Assembly: GCA_001887945.1 (NCBI GenBank) | Contig: LDOQ01000010.1 | Location: forward strand, 124,001 to 188,000 | From: Spraguea lophii | Taxonomy: Eukaryota > Microsporidia > Spragueidae | Direction of reading: 5' to 3' | Length of the DNA stretch: 64,000 nucleotides | Part shown: positions 47,851 through 57,827 of the stretch, piece by piece | Layout: the number at the start of each line of letters is the position of its first letter | Numbering within the stretch: the stretch's first letter is position 1 | Translations under genes and position numbers: made by a program | Notes under the pieces: model-generated | What the model was told of the DNA's origin: nothing | Databases searched by the model: none | The model's input: only the letters and a program-made list of their open reading frames with translations

Positions 47851-49527
47851 TTATTCTTTTGGAAGCCCACACATCTCACATTCATATTTTTCTTTTGTAT
47901 TAATAAATGTACATTGTGTACAACTCCATTCTACAGTTTTATATTTCTCCATTTTTATTTCTATATCTTTCCATTCATCACTATTTATATAATCATTAAA
48001 ATATTTAATACTATTAAATTTTATACTTTTTAATAAATTATCTATATTACTTTCTTTGCTTAATCTTAATAATAAATTTAAATTATAAAAATTATTATGA
48101 GCATAATCAAAGTTGAAAAATGATGCTAATTTTTTATAACTGTTATTTTTATCATTGAAATATTCTGTGTTCTTAAAAAATATATTTTTTATATTAAGAT
48201 TATTAGCACTAAGATTATTGGTATTTATATTAAGCTTGTTAACATTCGTATTAAGATTATTATTCTTTATATCTTCGTTTGCATTAAGATTATTTCCATT
48301 TGTATTAGATTCTTCATTCATATTATTACTAGATTTATTATTCTTTGTTTCTTCATTTGTATTATTGTTAAGTATTCCATATGTAGGTTTAACTATAAAA
48401 TAATCTACCGGAAAATACGGTTCGCTTTTCTTTTCGACTGTATGTTTGTCGCTAGTTTCTCTATAAACTATTATTCGTTTGGATTTAAAACATACTGGAT
48501 TGGTTGTAGGTTCTATTATCTCTTCATTTAATAATGCTAATGCTTGGGATGATATTTGATAAGGTTCTATTTTTATATTGGATCTTTTATTTATATCATT
48601 TTTATTTGGTGCATCATCATCTGTACAAACTATGGATGTTAATAAAGAATTAAATATTTTGTTGTTGTTGTAATATGGATACTTATTTTGGTAGTCTGCT
48701 ATAAATTTAATTTCTAAACAATTTAAAAAATAATCTCTGGTATGTCCCAATGCTGTGTAAATTATTCCTACCACCTCAAGTTCCAATACCTTTAAAATAT
48801 ATTCTAACGAGTGATTTTTTTCTTCTTTTATTATAAAACCATCAGGATATGATTCTTGTTCAGGTTCATAAATAGCCACCACTCTTGCTTTTCTACCCAA
48901 TGGTATTCTATCATACGGTTGATATTTCCCTATGAGATATCCAAATCTTTGCCTATTCGTATTTCTATAAAAAGATAAAAAATGTTCTATATTTTTTACA
49001 TTATCAAATTCCACATGATCAGTCATCCGATATATTTGTGGTCGTAAATATATCAATCCACTACATTTAACACATTTTTCATTTTCACCATGCATACAAA
49101 CATTTTTATAATTTTCCATTTCTAACACCCTACCTTCCACTCTATTCTTCTCCTTATAAGTTTCAAAACTTAAATATTTAATTTCTTTTTCCTTATGATA
49201 TTTTTCATCCCAAGGATCCAACGGTGCACAATTAGCACACATAGCATTACTATCATGATTACACATCAATTTATCCTGATCCCTAACTATCTTACGCTCC
49301 ACATGATCCTTTTTTACTGTAAATGTTGCATAAAGCATTATTTGATTTTTTATTCCTGTAATTGTTCCAATAGGTTTGTCAGTCTCTATAATTTCTGTAT
49401 GTTTTGCATCAAAAGATAAAATATATGATGATGTATTAAATTTAGAAGGCAATATACTATCGAATGTAGAATCTTCAGGTATGTTTAAACGAAGAAGTGA
49501 TGTAGGAGATTTTATACGAATAATCAT
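47851..49527 (-). CDS. NPL4: Npl4-like Cdc48/p97 cofactor with C-terminal NZF finger
   Basis: The 558-residue protein has the Npl4 order: an N-terminal ubiquitin-like region (about 1-80), a zinc region with CNHD...CANCAPLDPWD and CMHGENEKCVKC (about 95-165), and an MPN-like domain containing RFGYLIGKYQPYD and VVGIIYTALGHTRDYFL (about 190-300). A C-terminal NZF finger, WSCTQCTFINTKEKYECEMC, follows an Asn-rich linker (about 375-440). Npl4 with Ufd1 delivers ubiquitinated substrates to Cdc48. The NZF is present in animal Npl4 but absent from budding yeast. CACCCT directly precedes the ATG. Confidence 0.88.
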   Translation of the reverse strand: MIIRIKSPTSLLRLNIPEDSTFDSILPSKFNTSSYILSFDAKHTEIIETDKPIGTITGIKNQIMLYATFTVKKDHVERKIVRDQDKLMCNHDSNAMCANCAPLDPWDEKYHKEKEIKYLSFETYKEKNRVEGRVLEMENYKNVCMHGENEKCVKCSGLIYLRPQIYRMTDHVEFDNVKNIEHFLSFYRNTNRQRFGYLIGKYQPYDRIPLGRKARVVAIYEPEQESYPDGFIIKEEKNHSLEYILKVLELEVVGIIYTALGHTRDYFLNCLEIKFIADYQNKYPYYNNNKIFNSLLTSIVCTDDDAPNKNDINKRSNIKIEPYQISSQALALLNEEIIEPTTNPVCFKSKRIIVYRETSDKHTVEKKSEPYFPVDYFIVKPTYGILNNNTNEETKNNKSSNNMNEESNTNGNNLNANEDIKNNNLNTNVNKLNINTNNLSANNLNIKNIFFKNTEYFNDKNNSYKKLASFFNFDYAHNNFYNLNLLLRLSKESNIDNLLKSIKFNSIKYFNDYINSDEWKDIEIKMEKYKTVEWSCTQCTFINTKEKYECEMCGLPKE

Positions 49528-50116
49528 AGGGTGAAAAATATATTAAAATAAAAAAGATAAAGTAATTACAATATGACAATGTTATTAAAAATGAAAGTAT
49601 TTTATTTTATGTTAATAATAAGAATTAATATAAAGATAAAAGATATAAAAGAATTATATTTAAAACAGAATTAGTTTATTTAATTATATTAACATATTTA
49701 TAATTTATCAATAAACAATGCTAATTATATTTTAATATAATTCTTTTATCTGTTTTATCTTTTAAATATGTTAATATAAGTATATATGTTATAAGGATAA
49801 TTATCTATACTATATATTTGTTTATATTTAATGTATATTTTATTATTAATTTTACATTATAAATATTTCTTTTTCTAGGTGTAACTGAGAATAAGGTTAA
49901 TACATTATAAGTAAAGTTATAAATTATATATTAAAATAATAAAGAGTATAAATTAAATAATTATTATTAAGATCAATGAATAACTATAAAACAATTATAT
50001 CATATAAATACATATAAATAAATAAAGAGTATATATTTTTTTATTATAAAAGAAAATGATATATGCATTATAAAATATTTTATTCGATAGAAATATTTAT
50101 TCCAACAAATTTAATT
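49528..50116. other. AT-rich intergenic DNA with nothing recognised
   Basis: No start-signal ORF, RNA gene or repeat is seen. Confidence 0.5.
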
Positions 50117-51289
50117 TTAAAATCCAAATCCTGAGAAGAATGAAAATCCTTCTTGTTCTCTTTCATCTTCATGTGCATTTTGATGTTCAGGAACATCTTT
50201 AAATCTTCCTTGTATGGTTTTATCTGCTGTTTTAAATGGTACTGGAAGTATGGGTGGAAGAACTTGTTTTAGTTTTTCAGTGTCTATTGTATTATTAATA
50301 TGCACTTTGGGGTGTAAATAAAGATCAGCATTTAAAAATCCTTCTCCTTCTACGCAGATAGAATCATTGAGGTTGGTAAATTTGTTCAATTTAATTTCTA
50401 GTTTTCTATCATCTAAATGTGTGAAATAAACAGAACCTCCGGTGAGAATTGTGAAAATATCTATTTCTACTGAGGATATTATGTCATTTCCTATTCTTAT
50501 GTAATTAGGGTCTTCTGCTACCATGATAACTATTATAAGATCACCAGGGATACAACCTAATTTTTCATCTCCGCATCTTTCAAATTTATGAACACTTTTA
50601 TTTTCTGTTCCTGGTAAAATATTTACTTCTATTACTTTTTGTTCTTCTTTGTATTGTTTTCCTTTGCATTCATTACATGATTTTCCTTTAATTTTGGAAC
50701 CAGAACCATAGCATCCATCACATACTCTTTCTTCTATTTGAACGAAAAATCCTTGTTGTCTTTTAACTCGTACTTTTCCTAGACCATCACATTTACCACA
50801 ATGTTCAACATTATCACCACCTTTTCCATCGCATCCTGTGCAAATAACTGTTCTTTTAACTCTTAATTTAGATTTCTTTCCAGTATACGATTCTTTAATT
50901 GAAATTTTTAACTCAAAAACGGTATCTTTAACCTTTTTGACCTGTTCTCTTCTTCTACCACCACCAAATCTTTCAAAAATATCGAATATTGATGATCCAC
51001 CAAAGTCCATTCCCATTCCTTCTCCCATTCCAGAATCGTAAATTTCTTTTTTCTTCTCATCCCCGATTTCTGCCTTTGCAGCATTAAATTGCATTCCCAA
51101 TTTATTTAATTCTTCCAATTTCTTAGCCTTCTCATCTGGATCAGAAATGCTATTAAGTAATTTTCTATTTTTGGGACTATCTGGATGACAATCCATTTGT
51201 TTTCTTTTTATTGCTGATTGTACTTCCTGTAATGAAGCACCTGCTTTTAAACCAAGAAATGCATAATGGCCTTTTGGATCTGTATTCAT
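50117..51289 (-). CDS. Class A DnaJ (Hsp40) co-chaperone
   Basis: The 390-residue protein has a J domain with HPD (QMDCHPDSPKN), a short Gly/Phe-rich stretch (GMGMDFGGSSIFDIFERFGG), and a zinc domain with four repeats: CTGCDGKG, CGKCDGLG, CDGCYGSG and CNECKGKQ. Two beta-sandwich substrate domains follow. It stimulates Hsp70 ATPase and delivers unfolded clients. The C-terminus ends GFSFFSGFGF and has no CaaX box, so it is not a farnesylated Ydj1 type. The J domain carries an unusual insertion around SISDPDEKAKKLEEL. CCCCC lies about nine bases before the ATG. Confidence 0.9.
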   Translation of the reverse strand: MNTDPKGHYAFLGLKAGASLQEVQSAIKRKQMDCHPDSPKNRKLLNSISDPDEKAKKLEELNKLGMQFNAAKAEIGDEKKKEIYDSGMGEGMGMDFGGSSIFDIFERFGGGRRREQVKKVKDTVFELKISIKESYTGKKSKLRVKRTVICTGCDGKGGDNVEHCGKCDGLGKVRVKRQQGFFVQIEERVCDGCYGSGSKIKGKSCNECKGKQYKEEQKVIEVNILPGTENKSVHKFERCGDEKLGCIPGDLIIVIMVAEDPNYIRIGNDIISSVEIDIFTILTGGSVYFTHLDDRKLEIKLNKFTNLNDSICVEGEGFLNADLYLHPKVHINNTIDTEKLKQVLPPILPVPFKTADKTIQGRFKDVPEHQNAHEDEREQEGFSFFSGFGF

Positions 51290-52322
51290 GTATTTTGGGG
51301 GATAGGAAGTTTTAAATATTTATATTTTCTAGAAAAAAATAAATTTCCAAAAATTTAAATTTATCAAACAAAACCACCAATAAAATTTTATTTTTTTTAA
51401 AACATAAGAAAATTCAATTAAGATACAACCAACCAAATTTTAAGTTATTGAAGAATTCTTTTATTAAAACTCCTCTTTTACCATTTAACTGTAATTTAAA
51501 TACCCATAAACAGTTTCAGTTATAATATTCCAAACAAAAAAACCATCATAACAATTTCAATAACTTTTGAATGGTTCCTTTAAATGTAATACATCTCATA
51601 ATAATATTTATCATTTTGTTAAAAAACAACCTTAAACCATTTAACAATTAAAAAATTATTTTTTTCTATTTTAACAAATCATATTAATTTTTCAAAAAAA
51701 TAATATCTCTTTAGTATTAGATGATAAATTTTCTTTTCCTTTGGTAGAAATAAATATAAATAATTATTTTTAATAAAACTTTAATTATTTTGAATATCCT
51801 ACCAATTATAATTTTAAATTATTTAAAATATCAAATATACTTTATCTTTTTAAACATAAGAAAATTTATTTAAAATACATTATTATTAGTAAAACATATA
51901 ATTAATATACTTTATTAATTTTATTATAATTATAAATTACTTTTATATTCTCCTAATCATAAATCCAAGATTGCATAACATGAGTATTACCAAACTCTAT
52001 ATTAATTTTATTGTAATTTATTTTTTATATAATATCAATAAAATAGCCAATATATTTTCTATAAGTTTATAAGATTCAATATTTATCTAAGTTACTCTTT
52101 CTTTTTATAATTTTTCTATATAAGAAAGTAATTTGTTATAAGAGTTTACAATGTATTATCATATACCAATAAACATATATCTTTTTAATAAATATAAAGA
52201 TTATAAATAATATTATAATAATATTTAACATTTAAACCTATATATAATACTGTATAATGCTATATAAAAATAATATACTGATATAATATTATATAAGAAC
52301 AATACTTTATTTAATATATATT
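51290..52322. other. Long AT-rich intergenic region with nothing recognised
   Basis: Over a kilobase of extremely AT-rich DNA separates the DnaJ gene from the small membrane-protein gene. I see no start-signal ORF, tRNA box or clear repeat. Confidence 0.45.
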
Positions 52323-52466
52323 TTAACTTTTTATTCTTTTCATTAAATATTTCTTTCTACTCTCCATAATATCTCTTTTTATATTTTTTTTATTATCTTT
52401 AAATAATATAACAATCACAGCTATTACCAAACATAAAATACAAAATAATGTATAATAAAGAATCAT
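52323..52466 (-). CDS. 47-residue single-pass membrane protein
   Basis: TTACCC directly abuts an ATG at 52466 on the complement, the strongest form of the local start signal. The product begins MILYYTLFCILCLVIAVIVI, one membrane helix with the N-terminus almost at the membrane, followed by a highly basic tail (KDNKKNIKRD... KKYLMKRIKS). Small subunits of ER translocon, oligosaccharyltransferase or signal peptidase have this look, but I do not recognise a family. A minisatellite lies just upstream. Confidence 0.6.
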   Translation of the reverse strand: MILYYTLFCILCLVIAVIVILFKDNKKNIKRDIMESRKKYLMKRIKS

Positions 52467-52489
52467 GGGTAATAGAACATATTTAGAAA

Positions 52490-52603
52490 TATATAAAGGA
52501 GTATATGTAAAATAATATAAAGGAGTACGTGTAAATAATATAAAGGAGTGTATACGAATGTAAAATAATATTTATAAATAATCTAAAGGAGTACGTGTAA
52601 GAT
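52490..52603. repeat. Minisatellite upstream of the 47-residue membrane protein gene
   Basis: Four imperfect units share the core taaaggagtacgtgtaa, with starts near 52493, 52517, 52540 and 52583. Two units share acgtgtaa, and the others read atatgtaa and gtatacgaatgtaa. The array occupies the likely promoter of the small gene (ATG at 52466, complement). Confidence 0.6.
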
Positions 52604-52767
52604 ATTTAGAAATCTATACAATAGTTAAAGTATATAAAATATATATATGTAAAATAATATAAAGAAATGTAAAATAATATAAAAATAATATATTTATATA
52701 ATATTAAATATATTTTTAAAAAACTTTAACTATTGTGTTTCTATAAATCCCTCAGAAAATATATTTT

Positions 52768-54222
52768 TTATAATGAAAATAATATTTTTTCTTTTAATAC
52801 TCTGATTCTACCGCTATTCCATTCACAATAACTTAACCATAATTCTTTTGAATTTTCTATTGAATTTAAATACATTGCACCAGTAAAACAATCATCCACT
52901 ATCATATCAACATTAACTTCTTTTTTATTTTTAAAATAATCCAATAATTCTTCAGAAATATTATTTTTATTATCTTCATTATTATTTTTACAGCAATCTA
53001 AAATAAATATATTTTTATACATTTTAGAACTTCTATCAGGATCTATATTTTCTTTAATATATTTTGTTATACTATCTCCAATATTACCTTCTATTTCTAT
53101 TATATTTTCTATTTCTATTATATTACTCTCTTTACTTCCATCACTCTTACTATCAAAACTTCTACTACTACTTTCTTTACTTCCATCACTTTTACTATCT
53201 AATCCTTTAATACTACTCTCTAAACTAGTTTCAATATTCTTATTAGTACTTTCTTTATTATTGTAATTAGAATTAATATCTTTTATACATAAATGTTTAG
53301 ATAATACTTCAGCAGTATCATATGTATTACATAATATACATTTCTTTATCTTTTCTTTCTTTATATCTTCATTTTTGAATTCTTCAACAAAATCTACATC
53401 ATCTAATAAAATATATTTTCTTTTAAACATAATATAGTTATTATCAGTATTACTATCATTAATATAATTATTATCATTACTATCATTACTATCTTCATTA
53501 TTATCAGTATTACTATCATTATTATTTAAGTATATTGTTTTAACTACAGTTAATACATAATCTTCTATAAGAGATAATCTAATATAATTATCAAATACTG
53601 TTATTATTATGCTATTAGGTTTATTTTTATATATAGAGAGAGATAATGAATGTGGAATAAGTAAAATTCTTTCTATTGATAATAACTTAATAAATATATC
53701 TATTAATATTATTAATTCTGATCTATTGTATTTATCATTGTATATTAATATAGCATTACGTATTTTTATATTGTTGGATTTAAGGATATTAAATAATTTG
53801 TTGTATATTCTAGTTTTGCTATAATTGAGATTGGTGAAATAAAATGTTTTATCATAATATGGAGGATATCCAATATCTTTGCATAAATCTTCATTAAGAG
53901 AAATATTATATTCTTTAATATTAGAAAATGAATATGTATCTATTTCTGCAATATCTTCTTCTACGATTATTTTTATTTCATTATCTATTTCTTCTGCTAT
54001 AATAATTTTATCTGATATATAAATATAATGTACTTTAGATGTGTTGTCGTCTTCTTTTAAATCGTGGATATCTTTGTTTTTAACTTCGTTTAGTGAGCTA
54101 CGTTCTAATGTTCCATAATATGATGTATCTGTTCTCATAAAAGCACTTGTAATATGTTTGTTGGGTGTTGTTAAAATTGGTGCTTGGTAAATGTTGTATA
54201 TTCGTGGATTGAAATTTTTCAT
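52768..54222 (-). CDS. Actin-related protein, Arp8-like (INO80 complex)
   Basis: The 484-residue protein has an actin-fold trace. A middle segment reads IRNAILIYNDKYNRSELIIL, then RILLIPHSLSLSIY and NSIIITVFDNYIRLSLIED, which line up with the Arp PxxxR/C-V-V-D-V-G region. The end, GAMYLNSIENSKELWLSYCE then WNSGRIRVLKEK, matches the Arp8 C-terminus (KGAxxL...xELWI...EWxxxGxRxLRE). Nucleotide-binding loops are degenerate. An Asn/Asp tract and a Ser/Lys repeat (DSKSDGSKES twice, about 345-370) are inserted. Arp8 binds actin and nucleosomes in INO80. CCCTTA precedes the ATG. Arp5 or Arp4 is the main alternative. Confidence 0.5.
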   Translation of the reverse strand: MKNFNPRIYNIYQAPILTTPNKHITSAFMRTDTSYYGTLERSSLNEVKNKDIHDLKEDDNTSKVHYIYISDKIIIAEEIDNEIKIIVEEDIAEIDTYSFSNIKEYNISLNEDLCKDIGYPPYYDKTFYFTNLNYSKTRIYNKLFNILKSNNIKIRNAILIYNDKYNRSELIILIDIFIKLLSIERILLIPHSLSLSIYKNKPNSIIITVFDNYIRLSLIEDYVLTVVKTIYLNNNDSNTDNNEDSNDSNDNNYINDSNTDNNYIMFKRKYILLDDVDFVEEFKNEDIKKEKIKKCILCNTYDTAEVLSKHLCIKDINSNYNNKESTNKNIETSLESSIKGLDSKSDGSKESSSRSFDSKSDGSKESNIIEIENIIEIEGNIGDSITKYIKENIDPDRSSKMYKNIFILDCCKNNNEDNKNNISEELLDYFKNKKEVNVDMIVDDCFTGAMYLNSIENSKELWLSYCEWNSGRIRVLKEKILFSL

Positions 54223-54400
54223 TAAGGGCTTTATTTTTTGTTCTATTTATATTTGTTTTCTTGCATTGTATCAGAATTTGTTTGTTTTGCTTTGTTATTT
54301 ATTTGTTAGATAGAATTATTTTGCATAATTAAATATATTTTGTTTTTATGAAAATATTATGCAAATCTTATAATTAAATATTTTTGTAATAAAATTTATA

Positions 54401-54515
54401 TTTTTTTATGAAACTTTTATTTATAAAAATTATATTTATAGAAGTTTCTTGGTTTATTGCTGTCTATGTTTTTAGTTTCTAAAGTAAAATTCATATTAAA
54501 AGGTTTTGAAACTAT
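54401..54515 (-). mobile_element. Decayed SINE 3' fragment, minus orientation
   Basis: The sequence tttttttatgaaactttta, ttatagaagtttcttggttt, attgctgtctatg and tagtttctaaag follows the SINE 3' end with its poly(A) tail. Only about 115 bases survive. Confidence 0.6.
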
Positions 54516-54628
54516 TATTTTATTTTTCTATTAAATAATTTCATCATTAAAATTAATATTTCTATCGTAATATTATAAAACAATTTCATTCCCCATCTTT
54601 TCTTTTATTTTTATGTTTTCCCACCCAT

Positions 54629-55825
54629 ATGTCTGAAAAAAATGAAATTTTGTCTATCGAACAACAAACAATCAACGAAGAATATAAGTTATGGAGATCC
54701 AATGTTCCTTATCTTTATGATGTTGTAGTAACACATTCTTTACGTTGGCCATCTCTTTCAGTTCAATGGTTTCCTGATGGTGTACGCAATCCAGATAGTA
54801 CTACACAGAGATTATTACTAAGTACGCATACCAGTGAAAAAGATGATGAGTTTATAGAAATAGTTAGTGTTACATTACCTGATACTATTGGTGAAAAAGC
54901 TATATATTCTGATAACACATATTCAGAAAGTAAGATTAAAACAATGCAAAGTATAGAAGTGTTGGATGAAATAAATAGAACTAGATATTGTCCACAAATG
55001 AATAATTTGATAGCTACAAGATCTGATAGGCCTAATATACATATTTATGATACTACTAAACATTTAAATGTTAGTAAAGGTGGAAAAAGTAATTTAACAC
55101 TTAAAGGGCATAAAGAAGGAGGATACGGTTTATCATGGAATCCAAATAAATCAGGAGAATTAATAAGTTCGGGAGAAGATGGATTTTTATGTCTTTTTGA
55201 TATAAATAAGACAGAAAAGAAAGATGTTTCAGCTTCATTAAAATTAACTAAGCATACAGATGTAGTTGGTGATTGCTGTTTTAATTTTTTTAATGAAAAT
55301 TCTTTTGGATCCGTGGGTGATGATAAAGCATTAATACTTTGGGATAAAAGAAATATTGAAAATCCAATAGTTGTAGAAAATGCACATAATTCAGAAATAT
55401 ACTCCATCAGCTTTTCTCCACTTGATTCCAATTTTATAGCAACAGGAGGTAAAGATAGCACAGTGAAAATATGGGATGCAAGAAATTTATCAACACCATT
55501 ACATACTCTCCTTTCCCATAAAAAAGATGTTGTGCAAATACAATGGTCACCACATTACAATAATCTTTTAGCCTCATCTGGAAATGATAGAAGAGTTATT
55601 ATTTGGGATCTTAATAAAATAGGAGCTGTTCAAACACAAGAAGATAGTCTGGACGGACCACCAGAATTATTATTTTTACATGGTGGACATACAAATACAG
55701 TATGTGATTTTTCTTGGAATCCATTAGAGCCTTATGAAATTGCATCAGTAGCAGAAGATAATATTTTACAAATATGGCAAATGTCAAGAGAAGATGATAA
55801 GGAAATTAAAGAAAATGATAAATAA
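54629..55825 (+). CDS. RbAp48/Msi1/Hat2-like WD40 histone chaperone
   Basis: The N-terminus has INEEYKLWRSNVPYLYDVVV followed by THSLRWPSLSVQWFPD, which matches the conserved RbAp46/48 histone-H4-binding helix and first blade. Seven WD repeats follow, including LILWDKRNIENP, STVKIWDARN and RRVIIWDLNKIG. A PPELLFLHGGHTN segment, typical of the family, lies near the end. The 398-residue size is normal. These proteins carry H3-H4 to acetyltransferases (Hat1), CAF-1 and deacetylases; which complex applies here cannot be told. CCCACCCAT directly precedes the ATG. Confidence 0.9.
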   Translation: MSEKNEILSIEQQTINEEYKLWRSNVPYLYDVVVTHSLRWPSLSVQWFPDGVRNPDSTTQRLLLSTHTSEKDDEFIEIVSVTLPDTIGEKAIYSDNTYSESKIKTMQSIEVLDEINRTRYCPQMNNLIATRSDRPNIHIYDTTKHLNVSKGGKSNLTLKGHKEGGYGLSWNPNKSGELISSGEDGFLCLFDINKTEKKDVSASLKLTKHTDVVGDCCFNFFNENSFGSVGDDKALILWDKRNIENPIVVENAHNSEIYSISFSPLDSNFIATGGKDSTVKIWDARNLSTPLHTLLSHKKDVVQIQWSPHYNNLLASSGNDRRVIIWDLNKIGAVQTQEDSLDGPPELLFLHGGHTNTVCDFSWNPLEPYEIASVAEDNILQIWQMSREDDKEIKENDK

Positions 55826-55904
55826 ATAAAAGTAATAACGTATATTTATAAAATATTTTTTAAATATAAAATTTTAATGATGTAATTAAAGTATAAATAA
55901 TTTA

Positions 55905-56026
55905 TTTTTTAAAAAAATATAAAGTAGATGTTGTGTAAAATATTTTATTATGATTTCTAATAAGCTTTTTAAAAAAATATAAAGTAAACATTATATAGAA
56001 TATTTTATAATAATCTTTAATCTATT
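55905..56026. repeat. 60-base tandem duplication
   Basis: Two adjacent copies begin ttttttaaaaaaatataaagta at period 60, then diverge slightly (gatgttgtgtaaaatattttat versus aacattatatagaatattttat). They lie in the 3' flank of the WD40 gene. Confidence 0.5.
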
Positions 56027-56601
56027 CAAACGTATAATGTGTCATATACTTTATCAAAACATAAATAAAATATATTTGTTCTAAATTATAAATATTTATT
56101 TCTTAGTGATGTGATAAATATTTAACATTCTTTAATGATATTTTATTATTGATAAATTTAAATATCTAAAAATATATAAATACGTTATTAGGAAAATAAA
56201 ATAAAAAAGATTTTATATTTTTTTAAAATAAAAGATCATCAAAGAAAATGTATATTAAAATAAAACATTTTTATAAAAATTTATTTGTAAGTGGTTAATT
56301 ATGCTTTTCAATTATAAAATTTTTTTATTTAAAGAAATTTAAATATGTTCTTATTGATCAGTAATCAAAAATTAATTTCAAAATCCAATATTAAATCTTT
56401 AAGGGAGAATCTGAATTATTTTGTTTATATTTTGTTAAAAGTTTTATAAATTTTAATCTATCTCTCAATCATTTCAGTTCTAGTTTAATTTAATTGTGTA
56501 TCTATGTTTAATCTTAAAATTAGTAAGACAGATCAGTATCATTATAATTTATCACTTGTATCAAAAATAAAACATATTTATATGTTTTGTTATCAAAAAT
56601 T
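56027..56601. other. AT-rich intergenic DNA with nothing recognised
   Basis: Upstream of the aquaporin gene; should contain its promoter. No CCC motif occurs close to the aquaporin start. Confidence 0.5.
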
Positions 56602-57360
56602 ATGGTATTAACATTTCCATGGAGAAAATTACAAAGTTATTTGGCTGAGATGGCCGCAACGTTTATTTTCATTTTTGTTGTTTATAGTGCAGTATTAACT
56701 GCAAGTATGGATGAATTAAATGGTGGTCCAATATTAGTGGGTCTTTCCGTAGGTTTTGTAACAGCAGCAATAATTTATAGTTTTGTAGATATAACTATAG
56801 CACATTTTAATCCGGCAATAACCTTTGCCGCAATATGTTTGGGAAAATTGCCTATTGTTACTGGAATAACATATATTATTTTTCAACTTTTAGGAAGTAT
56901 GATAGCTTGTGCTGTAGTATTAGGATGTTTTCCACAACCCGTATCAGATATATTGGATATTATCAGACCAAGTGGAGTTGATTCTGAGGTAACAACAGGA
57001 GAGATAATGTGTACGGAATTGTTTTTGTCTGCAATTTTAACATTTGTCGCATTCGCTGTTGCAGTTAATCCGTACAAATCTCCAAAATACGAGGATCCTG
57101 AAGCAGAACAGCTATTATCAAGACCTGAAGATATTAAACCAGATAGATCTCCATTTGCTCCATTGGTAATAGGCCTTATAATATTGGTTCTCGCATTGGT
57201 TGGAGCTTCAACATCTGGAGGTGCATTTAATCCCGCCATCGTTTGGTCACCAGTGTTATTTTCCGGTGTTTGGAATGATTCCTGGAAATATTGGATTGCA
57301 GAATTTGTTGGAGGAGTAGCAGGAGGTGCTGTCCAAGTGCTCATATTAAGTAGAAGTTAA
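56602..57360 (+). CDS. AQP: Aquaporin
   Basis: The 252-residue protein has six membrane helices and both half-helix motifs, HFNPAITFAA (about 73-82) and GGAFNPAIVWSP (about 211-222). The layout, AVNPYKSP loop and GASTSGGAFNP segment closely match the known microsporidian aquaporin group. The selectivity-filter Arg that normally follows the second NPA is absent (NPAIVW). It would let water cross the parasite membrane, important for spore swelling and tube firing. The ATG at 56602 is the first in frame; five upstream codons would need a TTG start. No CCC motif is present. Confidence 0.9.
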   Translation: MVLTFPWRKLQSYLAEMAATFIFIFVVYSAVLTASMDELNGGPILVGLSVGFVTAAIIYSFVDITIAHFNPAITFAAICLGKLPIVTGITYIIFQLLGSMIACAVVLGCFPQPVSDILDIIRPSGVDSEVTTGEIMCTELFLSAILTFVAFAVAVNPYKSPKYEDPEAEQLLSRPEDIKPDRSPFAPLVIGLIILVLALVGASTSGGAFNPAIVWSPVLFSGVWNDSWKYWIAEFVGGVAGGAVQVLILSRS

Positions 57361-57827
57361 TTCTTTATAATAAACCGATTAAAAACAATTTTCTATTTTA
57401 CTTGTAGATTATCATATCCCAATCGCAAATATTTATATACACAATAAATAATAACGCGCTATCATAAATAATTATTTCCTTGTAACTAAAATTATCTGTA
57501 CAAGTTTATCATGTTTTTGTAATAATACATTTATTATAAGAAAGACATCTATAACTCACATAATAGAAATTATTTTTATTATGAATTAACAATAATTGCT
57601 TCAAAGGCTTTTGATAATTTCTAAAAATAAAAATATTCATTGTATTATTTATTAAACATTTTAAAAATAAATGAAAAGGATTTTTACTGCCTAAAATCTT
57701 TATAACAAAATAAATATATTAAAAAAATTATCTTTTAATAATTTAAAATCACATATTTCCATCAATAGAATATATCATTTTTAATTTGTTTATAAACCAG
57801 TTTTATAAATAAAAAATTGTTTGCCCT
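57361..57827. other. AT-rich intergenic DNA with nothing recognised
   Basis: No gene, RNA or repeat is seen before the Upf2 start. Confidence 0.5.
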
